Shown: positions 18,494 through 27,754 of the stretch, one piece after another
Position numbering within the stretch: position 1 is the stretch's first letter
Layout of the letters: the number at the start of each line of letters is the position of its first letter
Assembly: GCA_963777435.1 (NCBI GenBank)
Contig: CAVZQT010000003.1
Span: 806,001-870,000 of the forward strand
From: AP-15 sp963777435
Lineage (GTDB): Bacteria > Pseudomonadota > Alphaproteobacteria > ATCC43930 > CGMCC-115725
Length of the DNA stretch: 64,000 nucleotides
Direction: 5' to 3'
Program-made: the position numbers and the translations under genes
Notes under the pieces: generated by a model
The model's input: the letters and a program-made list of their open reading frames with translations, nothing else
Told to the model about the DNA's origin: nothing
Database searches by the model: none

Positions 18494-18815
18494 CCCTCCG
18501 TCGTGCGACCGGCTCGGCTGTTGGGCTCGGTAGTGGCGAAACATGCCCAAAGGATCAAGTCCGGGACCTGCTTCGTGTCCGAATAGGCATAAGGGATTTG
18601 CGTCGGCAGTCGACTAACAAACCCTTAGCCAAACCTTAAACCTGGTGGCGGACCGGGTTCCTCTCGCTCACCGCTCGCTAAAACACCCGCAACCTGCTAC
18701 CGCCGCGTTCGCACGCGGCAATTTTGTCCGAGTGACCTCTTCGAACGGCATCGGATCACTATCTCTTTCTCCGTTGTTTGCCTGCCGCCAACGAAAAGGC
18801 TGGGAGCCGGCGGTT
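18494..18815 (+). promoter_or_regulatory. gene-free stretch with possible CtrA box ahead of PBP gene
   Basis: No gene supported. At 18625-18639 lies TTAG-N7-TTAA, 7 of 8 bases of the alphaproteobacterial CtrA consensus TTAA-N7-TTAA. It is preceded by a weaker overlapping CTAA-N7-TTAG at 18614-18628. It is about 180 bp ahead of the likely PBP start at 18816, a sensible place for cell-cycle control of wall synthesis. Such short sites occur by chance, so this is tentative. Confidence 0.3.
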
Positions 18816-21800
18816 ATGGTCGATGCGGTTTGGGGACGCTTGCGGACAAGCCGAGTTCGGCGCCGCCGCCGGAACTTGCTCGCACCGTTTCTCTGCGGTG
18901 TTTCGGTGCTGCGGTGGATGGCGGTCGTAGCGGTGCTGGCCTTGTTGGTTTGCGGTGTCGCCGCCGAGATCCGCACCTCGTTTCTGCAGTCGGTATTGTT
19001 CTCGCGACTGGCCCGTCAGATGACTTTCACGGTCGCGCCGGGACCGAGCCAAGCCATTATTTTTCCCAAATACGGACCCTATGACCAGCGCCTCGGCTAT
19101 GCCGAGTTGCCGAGTTTTGTCCGTTCGCTTGAGGATCATCATTTTGCGATCGCCAGCCAAGCGCGGTGGTCGCCGACGCTCGAAGATTTTGTCAAAGACG
19201 GGGGCTACGCGATCTATCGCGAAAAGGAACGCGCCGGGCTGGAATTGTTCGATCGCGATGGCGCGCCGCTCTACCGGGCACGTTATCCCGAGCGGACCTT
19301 TGCGGATTTCGCCGCGATCCCGCCCTTGATCGTCAAAAGCCTGTCATTTATCGAAGACAAGGATCTTTTTGCGCCGGGCGAGCCGGATCGCAACCCGGCG
19401 ATCGATTGGCCCCGGTTCGGGCTCGCCTTTGCCGGACGTGTCGCTGGCGTCGTCGATCCTCATCTTCGCGCCGGCGGCGCCAGCACGCTCGCCACCCAGA
19501 CCGAGAAATTCCGCCATTCGCCCGAGGGTCGCACGCCGGGTATTGGCGAAAAGCTGCGGCAGATGGTGACTGCTACGGCGCACGCCTATCTCGAAGGCCC
19601 GAACACGATCGCGGCGCGGCGCCGCATCATGACCGCTTATCTTAATTCAGAGCCACTGGGTTCGCGGCCAGGTTATGGCGAGATCATCGGCGTGCCGGAA
19701 GCGTTGTGGCGCTGGTACGGCACCGATCCCGCCGAACGCCAGCTGGGTTCTGACAAAGCCGGCAGCCACCTCGGCCGAGCTTGTCCACAAAGGCGAAATC
19801 TACCGGCAGGTCTCTGAGCCTGTTATTGGCCGGCCGCCGTCCCGGCTATTACCTGATCGATCGACCACAATGCCCTGGAGCGGCTTGACCGACCGCTATC
19901 TGCGTCTGCTCGCCGATGCCGGCGTCATCGACCCTGCCCTGCGCGACGCGGCGCTCGCGGCGCCGTCTGCGAGTTCCGCAACGACGTCCCGCTGCCGGCG
20001 GCGCAGATCTATGTCGGCAACAAGGCAACCGAACAGTTGCGCGATCAATTGGTGACGTTGCTTCACCTGCCCAATTTTTACGCCTTGGACCGGCTCGACC
20101 TGAGCGGCTGGTCGACGCATCGACACCGCCGGCGCAAAAGCGCGTCAGCGACGTGCTGGGCCGGCTCGCGGATCCCGCATACGATCATTCGCTCGGGCTC
20201 TATGGCGAGCAGCTGCTGGGCAGCGCCAGTCCGGCTCGCCTTGCCTGGAGCGTCGTGCTGTATGAGCGAGGCGGCAACTGCAATTTTGTCCGCATTCGCG
20301 CCGACAGCCTGAACGAACCGTTCGACCTCAATGCCGGAGCAAAGCTGCAGCTCGGCTCGACGGCAAAGCTGCGGACGCTGATCACGTATCTGGACATTGT
20401 TGACACACTACACGACCGCTTTGCGGGAATGCCGCGAGCCAAACTTCTGGCGATTGCGGCGGCATCGGCAAAGGACGACCCGATCACGCATTGGGCCGCC
20501 GAGTGGGTGGCAAAGGCCCACGATCCCAGCCTGCAGGCGATGCTCGACGCCGCGATGAACCGGAGCTATTCGGCAAGTCCGGGCAGCTATTTTACCGGCG
20601 GCGGCATGCAAAGCTTTGCCAATTTCGCCAAATGGGAGAACCACGCGGTTCCGACCGTAGCACTGGCGTTCGCCGACTTCGATCAACAACGCCTTCATCC
20701 GCTTGATGCGCGATATCGTCAGCTACGAGATTGCCCAGGATGGGACCCAAGTCAGCGAGTTGCTGAAGGATCGCGACGATCCGGCGCGGATGGCTTATCT
20801 GCGACGCTTTGCCGACCAGGAGGGCCGCGTCTATCTCGATCGCTTCTGGCATGACTACCGCGGCCTAACGCCGCCGGAAGCGCTTGAATTGTTGGCCAGC
20901 CGGACGCGGCCCGACGCCCACCGCCTTGCGGTCGTTTTTCTCTCGGCTCATCCGAATGCCAGCCGGGCGGCTCTCAGCGCGTTTCTCACGCAACATTTGC
21001 CGCATCTGGCGATCAGCGATGACGAGTTGTGGAACCTCTATCGCGAATTCAGGTCCGAGCCGTTTTTCCTTACGCGACCGCGGCTATCTTGCCGGCATTC
21101 ATCCGCTCGAATTGTGGCTCGTCCAATATCTACAGGACCATCCGCACGCAACCCTGCCCGAAGTGACAGCGGCGAGCGCGCGGGCGCGGCAGGAGGTTTA
21201 CACGTGGTTGTTCGACAGCCGCAGCCCGTTTCAGCAAAATCTGCGGATCCGCATTCTGCTCGAAGAAGATGCGTTCGATAAGATCCTGCAGGATTGGCGG
21301 CGCCAGGGCTATCCGTTCGGCCGGCTTGTTCCCTCGGACGGGACGGCGATCGGGAGCTCGGGGGACCGGCCCGACGCCCTCGCCAGCCTGATGGGGATCA
21401 TCGTCAATAACGGCGTGCGGCTGCCGACCGTCGATCTCAAGCGACTGCAATTTGCCGCCGGCACTCCGTACGAGACCGATATGGTGGCAGCCCCGCAACC
21501 ACAGCAGGTACTGGCGCCGGAGGTGGCGCGGACGGTGCAGCGCGCGCTGTCATCGGTGGTATCCGAGGGCACCGCCAAGGCGGTCAACGGCGTCTACCGC
21601 ACGCCCAGTGGAAGTTTGCTTCCAGTCGGCGGCAAGACCGGCACCGGCGACAATCGTTATGACCGCTTTGGACGCGGCGGCCGATTGATCTCGCAGCGGG
21701 TGGTCGATCGCACTGCCACCTTTGTCTTTTATCTCGGCAACCGCTTTTACGGCACCATCACGGGTTACGTTCCGGGTGCCGCTGCCGCCCAATACCACTT

Positions 21801-21963
21801 TTCGAGCGCGCTTGCCGTCCATCTCTTGAAAGCGTTGCAGCCGCAACTAGAGCCGTTGCTGGATTCCCCTGTCGCCGGACAGGGGCCGAGCTTGACCCAA
21901 CTGCCGAGTCCCGATGTATCCGAGGGGATCAGCGGTTCCTCGACGCCTCCTGCATCCGATTGA
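18816..21963 (+). pseudogene. class A PBP-like transglycosylase/transpeptidase, many frameshifts
   Basis: Membrane-anchored peptidoglycan synthase of about 1045 residues once frames are joined. ATG 18816 follows GGGAG. One TM helix (WMAVVAVLALLVCGV) is followed by a GT51 domain with FIEDKDLF (catalytic Glu), GGASTLATQ and EKLRQMVTA. A transpeptidase domain follows, with an SxxK motif in GSTAKL (about 20355) and KTGTG near 21635. The reading frame changes at about 19740, 19813, 19862, 19888, 19965, 20115, 20683 and 21062. Most of these are explained by one extra base; the last is in a T5 run. All catalytic motifs remain. Such dense, same-direction errors suggest poor consensus quality, though decay cannot be excluded. 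Confidence 0.8.
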
Positions 21964-22077
21964 CGCGCGGCGCCTTCCGACGATGCCGATCGATCAGCGC
22001 AGGGAGAGCAGACCCTCTGACCTCGGGGGGCGGTCGCCGGCAATGCGGCCTCCGACGGCCCTGCCCTCCAGCTGAGA

Positions 22078-22734
22078 TCAGGGTGAGCGCGGGGCGTTGC
22101 TGGACAAGAGATCGGCCTTATGTGCGAGGGTCGATATCAGGCCGCCGACACCCTCACGCGTCAGGATCGAGTGAAACTCGGAGCGCTGCGTCGCCAGCTG
22201 GCTAATCGTGCCGTCGAGGTAGACGTCGGAAATCTGCCAGACCCCATTGTGAGCCCGCATCATGTAGTTGATGGTCACCGGCTGCTCTCGGTCGCGCACA
22301 ATCTTGGTCTCGACGATAACACCGCCGCTATAGGGGACGTCGCCGACCACCTGGAGTTGCTCGCCCGAATAGCTGTCGAAGCGATCGGCGTATGTCGCAG
22401 AAACATAGCGGCCAAACGCCGCCGTAATCTGCTGCTGCTGGGCCGGGGTGAGCGTGTCCCAAGCCGGACCGACAGCGAGGCGAACCATGGAGGGCACGTC
22501 GAACAGGTTGTTCACGACCGGCGCCAACGCCGCAAATCGTCCGCTCTGTCCAAGGGACTGAGCGTTCTTCATCGTCGTCAACAACACACCGTAGAAGCTG
22601 CGAACACTTTCCTGCGGACCGGTCTGGAGGTTTTGCGGCAGAGCCGCGCCGGCGCCGAAAATGCCGCCTATCAGCCCAAGACACAGCGCGACGATCTTGC
22701 CGGTTTTGCCTCGGGCCGTCCTAGCGATAGTCAT
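22078..22734 (-). CDS. MlaC/Ttg2D-family periplasmic phospholipid-binding protein
   Basis: 218 residues with a signal peptide (KIVALCLGLIGGIFGAGAA). The mature part has the MlaC pattern: a helical start (VRSFYGVLLTTMKNA), WDTLTPAQQQQITAAFGRYVSATYADRF, a strand segment VETKIV, and GVWQISDVYLDGTIS near the C terminus, the typical ligand-pocket strand. MlaC proteins carry phospholipids across the periplasm. Here the mlaDEF genes are not adjacent; stand-alone relatives such as HpnM serve hopanoid clusters. Either role is possible. Confidence 0.85.
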   Translation of the reverse strand: MTIARTARGKTGKIVALCLGLIGGIFGAGAALPQNLQTGPQESVRSFYGVLLTTMKNAQSLGQSGRFAALAPVVNNLFDVPSMVRLAVGPAWDTLTPAQQQQITAAFGRYVSATYADRFDSYSGEQLQVVGDVPYSGGVIVETKIVRDREQPVTINYMMRAHNGVWQISDVYLDGTISQLATQRSEFHSILTREGVGGLISTLAHKADLLSSNAPRSP

Positions 22735-23270
22735 CCTTTCGTCTCCAGCCTCGCTTCGCCGCGATCGCTTTTACCAGTAAATCGCTTGTAGCAGATGGAG
22801 GTCGGTATTCCATCGCTTCAACTTTGATGTGTTTGCTAACAGCTGATTTGGGCCTTTTTTTGTCTGCTGCCGCGCCAGTCAGGTCCGATCGCGCCTAGAG
22901 GGGCAGCGATGCTGAGCGGCAAGTTTTCCTAATCCGATGTGGGAGCCGCGAATCGGCCGGCGCCGCCGCATGTTGTAGCCGACAATTACGGTCCCCGGGC
23001 ACGTTGAGCCATTCCGTTTCGGCTTATCGGAAGACCGAATCAGGAATGGAGGTGCCGAAAAGCGCAGTCGTGACACCTTGATAACTGATAGCTATCATTC
23101 GTCGTCTGCATACCTTTTGTATTTCTGTCGCAGAGCCTGAACATTTTGGGCAAAATCGCGTCCTGAGCGCGGCTGATACGTGCGATATCAGTCCAAGAGT
23201 GAAAATTTGAACCATGTGAAAGATCGGCTTGTGATCGAATACTTGTAACTAAAAGGATGGAGAATCCGAA
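22735..23270. promoter_or_regulatory. 536-base gene-free region with a 12-bp perfect palindrome
   Basis: No credible gene on either strand. A perfect palindrome TGATAGCTATCA lies at 23086-23097, about 175 bp before the secreted-protein start at 23271, and could be an operator. A T7 run near 22855 lacks a convincing stem. RBS GGATGGAG (about 23256-23263) precedes the downstream ATG. Confidence 0.35.
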
Positions 23271-23576
23271 ATGTGGAAACTCATAACACCTGCCTTGTTT
23301 GGCGCAGGAGTCTTGGCGCTTGACGCCACAGGCGCACAGGCGCAGACGGGGTCCTACACTACATACGCTGCACCTAGCGTAGGGCCGTATACTGCACCGT
23401 ACGCTGCTCCCGGGCCTGTTTTTCTGAACAGATCTTTTAGCTACGGTTATGGAGCGCCGGCCTATACTCCGTATTGCCCTCCGGAAGGGACCTGGCTCGG
23501 ACCGTGGTCCTTGCGGGATCCGTATTCGTGGTATCGTCCGTACTCGTCTAACGTCGGTCCCAAGGCCGGCACCTAG
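23271..23576 (+). CDS. small exported Tyr/Pro-rich protein
   Basis: 101 residues. A Sec signal peptide ends ALDATGAQAQ. The mature roughly 76 residues are low-complexity, rich in Tyr, Pro, Ala and Gly (TYAAPSVGPYTAPYAAPGP, then SYGYGAPAYTP), with one Cys in YCPP. RBS GGATGGAG is strong. Compositionally it resembles other short Tyr/Pro/Gly-rich exported proteins of alphaproteobacteria, most without known function. A second, even more Tyr-rich exported protein lies at 25718-26035 on the other side of the GH15 gene. Confidence 0.72.
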   Translation: MWKLITPALFGAGVLALDATGAQAQTGSYTTYAAPSVGPYTAPYAAPGPVFLNRSFSYGYGAPAYTPYCPPEGTWLGPWSLRDPYSWYRPYSSNVGPKAGT

Positions 23577-23837
23577 CTCATTACCGATCGGATCGACTCT
23601 TCAATCTTGGCTGCGGCGCTCAAAAATCGCCGCAGCCAGCCCTACCCCCTCAATCGAGAGCGAACCGTACTACGCCGGTCGGTCTCACGTCTTCTCGCGC
23701 GAAGCTAGCGAGCCCGGACGCCGTGCCGCACAAGTGAGGTTTGGCGCCAAATTTTGCATGTGAGAAAGCTTAGGGACAAAAAACACGGATTTTGGTTAGG
23801 CTCGCGTGAGCGGGTGAGGGCCACAGGGGACGAGCCG

Positions 23838-25655
23838 GTGACAAAGAACTTACGAATCGAAGATTATGCGCTGATCGGTGATTGCGGTACGGCGGCGCTG
23901 GTCGGACGTAACGGCTCGATCGATTGGTTGTGTCTGCCACGTTTCGACTCCCCGGCTTGCTTTGCGGCTTTGCTCGGCAATCCTGAACATGGCCGTTGGC
24001 TGATCGCGCCGTGCTGTCCCGAACCCAAGGTTACCCGGCGCTATATCAATGACTCGCTCGTCCTGTCGACGACCTTCGAGACTGCGGAGGGTGCGGTCGA
24101 ACTGATTGATTTTTTTCGGCCGCGGCACGGGACGTCGCACTTGGTGCGCTTGGTGCGCGGGCTGCGCGGCCGGGTCAGGATGCAAGTCGAAATCGTCCTG
24201 CGCTTTGAGTACGGCTATCTCGTGCCGTGGGTCGAACGCCTGACCGAAGGCGGCATCTCGGCAATCGCAGGACCGGATCGGGTAGCGTTGCGCACGCCCG
24301 CGCCGCTGACCGGCGAAGATTTAAAAACGGTCGGCGAATTCGACATTTCAGGCGGCGAGACCATCCCGTTTGTGCTGAGCTATAGCCCTTCGCATCAGCC
24401 ACCACCGAGGCCGGTGGATGCCGAACGGGCCCTTGAAATCGCACTCGCCTTCTGGCGGCAATGGGGTATGGGCTGCGCCTCGGCAGGACCCTGGACCGAT
24501 ACCGTCAAGGGCTCGCTGGCGGTGCTAAAGGGCCTGACCTATGCCCCGACCGGCGGCATCGTCGCCGCCGCGACGACCTCGCTACCCGAGCAGATCGGTG
24601 GCCCGCGCAATTGGGATTATCGCTATTGCTGGCTGCGCGACGCCACGTTTACGCTGCTGGCGCTGATGCATGCGGGCTGCTCCGGCGAGGCGCGGTCGTG
24701 GCGTGACTGGCTGTTCCGCGCTGTCGCCGGCAGCCCTGACCAGATCCAGATCATGTATGGGCTCGGCGGCGAGCGTCGGCTGAGCGAGTGGGAGGTGCCG
24801 TGGCTGCCGGGATATGAGGGCTCGTCCCCGGTGCGCATCGGCAATGCTGCCTCGAACCAGACACAGCTCGATGTCTTTGGCGAGCTGCTCGACGCCTTTT
24901 ATCATACCTATCTCAACGGCCTGCCGCCGGCTGACCGAGTGCGGCCGATCATGCGCGCCGTACTCGACCATTTGACGAAGATCTGGTCCGAACCCGATGA
25001 AGGAATTTGGGAGGTACGCGGCCCACCCCAGCACTTCACCCATTCAAAGGTCATGGCTTGGGTTGCTTTCGACCGCGCGATCAAGATCTCCGAGCGGCTC
25101 GACGGCGGCCTTTACGCCGGACCTTGGCGCGACATTCGGGACCAGATCCATGCCGATGTCTGCGCCAAAGCCTTTGATCCCGATCTCGGCAGTTTTGTCC
25201 AGGCCTACGGGTCAAAATCGCTGGACGCCGCGCTGCTGCTGCTGCCGCTTGTCGGATTTTTGCCGCCCACCGACCCGCGCATACTAGGGACCGTTAAGGC
25301 GATCGAACGGCGGCTGGTGTTTGACGGGCTGGTCTTTCGATATGACACCGGCGAGGGGGTCGACGGGCTGCCGCCCGGCGAGGGCGCCTTTCTCGCGTGC
25401 AGCTTTTGGCTTGCCGACAATTACATCTTGCAAGGCCGCGTACGCGAAGCCCGTGAATTATTCGAGCGCTTATTGCTATTGCGCAACGACGTCGGCCTGT
25501 TGGCCGAGGAATACGATCCCCGAGGCAAGCGCCAACTCGGCAATTTCCCGCAAGCGTTTTCGCACGTCGCGCTGGTCAATACCGCCTTCAACCTGACGCG
25601 CAGCGAAGGTCCCGCCGATCAACGTTCCGGCGATGGCACGGTACCGGTCTTGTAA
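23838..25655 (+). CDS. glycoside hydrolase family 15 protein (glucoamylase/trehalase-like)
   Basis: About 605 residues from GTG 23838, where family homology starts (LRIEDYALIGDCGTAALVG). The ATG at 23754 would add 28 basic residues and has no RBS. It has the N-terminal beta-sandwich region (RNGSIDWLCLPRFDSPA), then an (alpha/alpha)6 catalytic barrel with GPRNWDYRYCWLRDA and the C-terminal LAEEYDP, whose Glu is the expected catalytic base. GH15 enzymes of this layout hydrolyse alpha-glucans or trehalose. No signal peptide, so cytosolic; the substrate is unresolved. It converges on the Tyr-rich gene. Confidence 0.9.
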   Translation: MTKNLRIEDYALIGDCGTAALVGRNGSIDWLCLPRFDSPACFAALLGNPEHGRWLIAPCCPEPKVTRRYINDSLVLSTTFETAEGAVELIDFFRPRHGTSHLVRLVRGLRGRVRMQVEIVLRFEYGYLVPWVERLTEGGISAIAGPDRVALRTPAPLTGEDLKTVGEFDISGGETIPFVLSYSPSHQPPPRPVDAERALEIALAFWRQWGMGCASAGPWTDTVKGSLAVLKGLTYAPTGGIVAAATTSLPEQIGGPRNWDYRYCWLRDATFTLLALMHAGCSGEARSWRDWLFRAVAGSPDQIQIMYGLGGERRLSEWEVPWLPGYEGSSPVRIGNAASNQTQLDVFGELLDAFYHTYLNGLPPADRVRPIMRAVLDHLTKIWSEPDEGIWEVRGPPQHFTHSKVMAWVAFDRAIKISERLDGGLYAGPWRDIRDQIHADVCAKAFDPDLGSFVQAYGSKSLDAALLLLPLVGFLPPTDPRILGTVKAIERRLVFDGLVFRYDTGEGVDGLPPGEGAFLACSFWLADNYILQGRVREARELFERLLLLRNDVGLLAEEYDPRGKRQLGNFPQAFSHVALVNTAFNLTRSEGPADQRSGDGTVPVL

Positions 25656-25717
25656 TCGCCACCGCGACAGCGGCTCCAGGCCATCGCCATCAGGAAGCCT
25701 CGACTCGCCGCTGAGCG

Positions 25718-26035
25718 TTACCAATAACGCGGATAATAGGAGCCGGCGTAATAGTTAGGGTAATATCCGGAATAATAGTTCGGATAATAGTAATTGGGAT
25801 AGTAGCTCCGACTGTAGTAGTTGTACGTGTAACCTGGCGCAGGATAATAGGAAGCTGGTGGATTGTAATAATAGGTATACGGAGCGCCAAAGCCGAAACC
25901 AAACGGTCCGAAGCCAAAGCCGAGATATTGCGCTTTAGCCGGGGCCAATGGAACTGTCACCGCGGCAAGAGCAACCGCCGAGACTGCCAAAGTTGCAAGC
26001 GACGAAAACCGGCGAGTAGTGGTAGAAGTCGACAT
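25718..26035 (-). CDS. small exported extremely Tyr-rich protein
   Basis: 105 residues from the ATG at 26035. The signal peptide (SSLATLAVSAVALAAVTVPLAPAKA) is followed by about 70 mature residues, 25 of them Tyr. First comes a Gly/Phe block (GFGFGPFGFGFG), then tandem PNYY-like units (YYPNYYYPNYYSGYYPNYY). There is no Cys and almost no charge except a few Arg. It recalls structural or adhesive low-complexity proteins such as sulfur-globule or cell-surface proteins in composition only. Function unknown. Confidence 0.75.
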   Translation of the reverse strand: MSTSTTTRRFSSLATLAVSAVALAAVTVPLAPAKAQYLGFGFGPFGFGFGAPYTYYYNPPASYYPAPGYTYNYYSRSYYPNYYYPNYYSGYYPNYYAGSYYPRYW

Positions 26036-26055
26036 ATTCACTTCCAGATTCGCAA

Positions 26056-27214
26056 TCAATGGCGATGATGTGTCCTTCCAACACTGCTTTGTTCGCGGAC
26101 GTTCCCAAAGCAAGAGACCGGGTCCGATGGATGCGGCCGGCGAATATCTGCGGCGCGATCGAGTTTTCGTGTAATTTTATCGTTTAGGCTTGATCTTTGC
26201 CGCGCTTGTTGTGCGACCGTCAACAATGCCTCACGGCACAACGTCTCCGCCGGAAGACCTGTTGTTTTCATCCCAATTTCGGCGCGGGAGAGATGGTCGA
26301 GCGCCACGCGCAGCCGCTGCTCCTGCCACGCCCCGAGTTGCCGTCGGAACCCATCCTGGAGCTTGAAAAAGATCGGCGGACGTGCGGCCCGCATCACCTC
26401 GTCGATGCTGGCGCCCGCACCTATGTTTGCCGCCATCGCGTGTAGCCGGTGAAGATGGCGCAACATTGCGCGGACAATCGTCACCCCGGATTCGCCTTCC
26501 TGGAAGACGCGGTCGAGGACGCGCTCGAGTTCGCGCCGTGTCGCCTTCCGCCGCCGCCATAATTGCGTCGTCGAGATCGAGCCCGGCGGTGTCGCCGACC
26601 GACAGAACCGCGTCTTCGAGCTCGACTCGCCCGCCATCGCCGACATAGAGAGCGAGTTTGTCGAGTTCGGACCGCGTCACCAGACGGTCTTCGCCGAGAT
26701 GATCCACCAGATATTGCGTCGCGTCGCGGCTGGCGCTGACACGATGAGCTGCCAAACTTTCGCGGATCACCGCCGCGCGATCACGCGGCGCGTCAGGGTA
26801 GCAGCCGATCGCGGCGCCACTCGGGGATCCCTCGAACGCCCGTCGCAGAGCCGAACTCGACGAAAGCTCTGCCGCCTCGACGACGACCAGCGCCTCGCCC
26901 GGCACCTCGTTGAAAAATCCCGCAAACAATCGCGCTAGAACATCGGTGGCGGCGCGCACCCGCACGACCCGTCGTCCACCGATCAGGCTCAGTTGTGCGG
27001 CTTCATCGGCGAGCCGTGCCGGGTCGGCGGCAAGGGCTGCCCCGTTCAGGTCGGCGACGCGAAACGGGTCGGCTAGATCGGCGCATACGGTGCGAGCCAA
27101 ATTGTCGGCGCGCTCGCGCACCAAACCGGCGTCCGGGCCGTAGAGCAGCAATGCGCGTATCTCAGGATCGGGGCGCTGCAAAAAGGCGGCGAGCCGTGCC
27201 GGAGCGATCTTCAC
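26056..27214 (-). CDS. holA: DNA polymerase III subunit delta, frameshifted
   Basis: Clamp-loader subunit. The first frame runs from ATG 27214 (MKIAPARLAAFLQRPDPEIRA), with YGPDAGLV and the DnaX/AAA-like domain, to DDAIMAAAEGDTAR near 26540. The rest (LERVLDRVFQEGESGVTIVRAMLRHLHRLH) lies one frame over and runs to 26056. One extra base near 26532-26540 explains the split. The C-terminal tail past RQRSS is longer than usual and may hide another shift. ATGA overlap with lptE (27211-27214) shows translational coupling in the leuS-lptE-holA operon. holA is normally essential, so the shift is probably a sequencing error. Confidence 0.85.
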
Positions 27215-27753
27215 GGCAGGGCCTCGGCCTTCTTGGGCCCGTTCTGCGCAGCGCGTTCTTGCATAAACAGATTGAGCCGGCGGACGATTTCCTGGTTGAG
27301 CTCCGCGATGGTGCGGACCTTGGCGTCGTCTTCACCCACAATGGTCGAATACTGATTCGGGTTCAGTTCGAAGGAGTTCTGCTCATGCAGCGAGATCTGC
27401 AGTAGATTCTGACCGGTCTTTATATCGGTCAGATTGCTCGTACTGTGCAGGTCGATTTGGCCAAGGGTGGAGGTTCCTTGCGATTGGAGGCCGAGATTGC
27501 TCAGCGAATAGACCAGCGTCGTGCTGAGCACGTAGCGCGTCGGCGTCGGCTCACCCGTAGGATTGAGTGAATTGCGCAGAGCCATTTCGAGCCGCTGGCC
27601 GATGCGCTCGGAGATCGGCAGCACCTTGATGGCGCGCAGTTCGGCGCTCGCCGGGCCGGTTTCGGGATCGGCATATAGCCGCTCCCAGCCGCAGCCGCTC
27701 AGCGGTGACGCGAGCGAAAGTACCAGCGCGAGAACAGCGCGCCCGGCCGCCAT
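27211..27753 (-). CDS. lptE: LPS-assembly lipoprotein LptE
   Basis: 180 residues from the ATG at 27753, just 1 base past the leuS stop. Signal peptide VLALVLSLASPLSGC ends in a lipobox (LSGC), so it is an outer-membrane lipoprotein. Family signs are GWERLYAD after the Cys, IKVLPISERIGQRLEMALRN and a long strand-rich middle. LptE plugs the LptD barrel in LPS export. Its place between leuS and holA is the conserved proteobacterial order and supports the name more than sequence alone. Confidence 0.88.
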   Translation of the reverse strand: MAAGRAVLALVLSLASPLSGCGWERLYADPETGPASAELRAIKVLPISERIGQRLEMALRNSLNPTGEPTPTRYVLSTTLVYSLSNLGLQSQGTSTLGQIDLHSTSNLTDIKTGQNLLQISLHEQNSFELNPNQYSTIVGEDDAKVRTIAELNQEIVRRLNLFMQERAAQNGPKKAEALP

Positions 27754-27754
27754 G

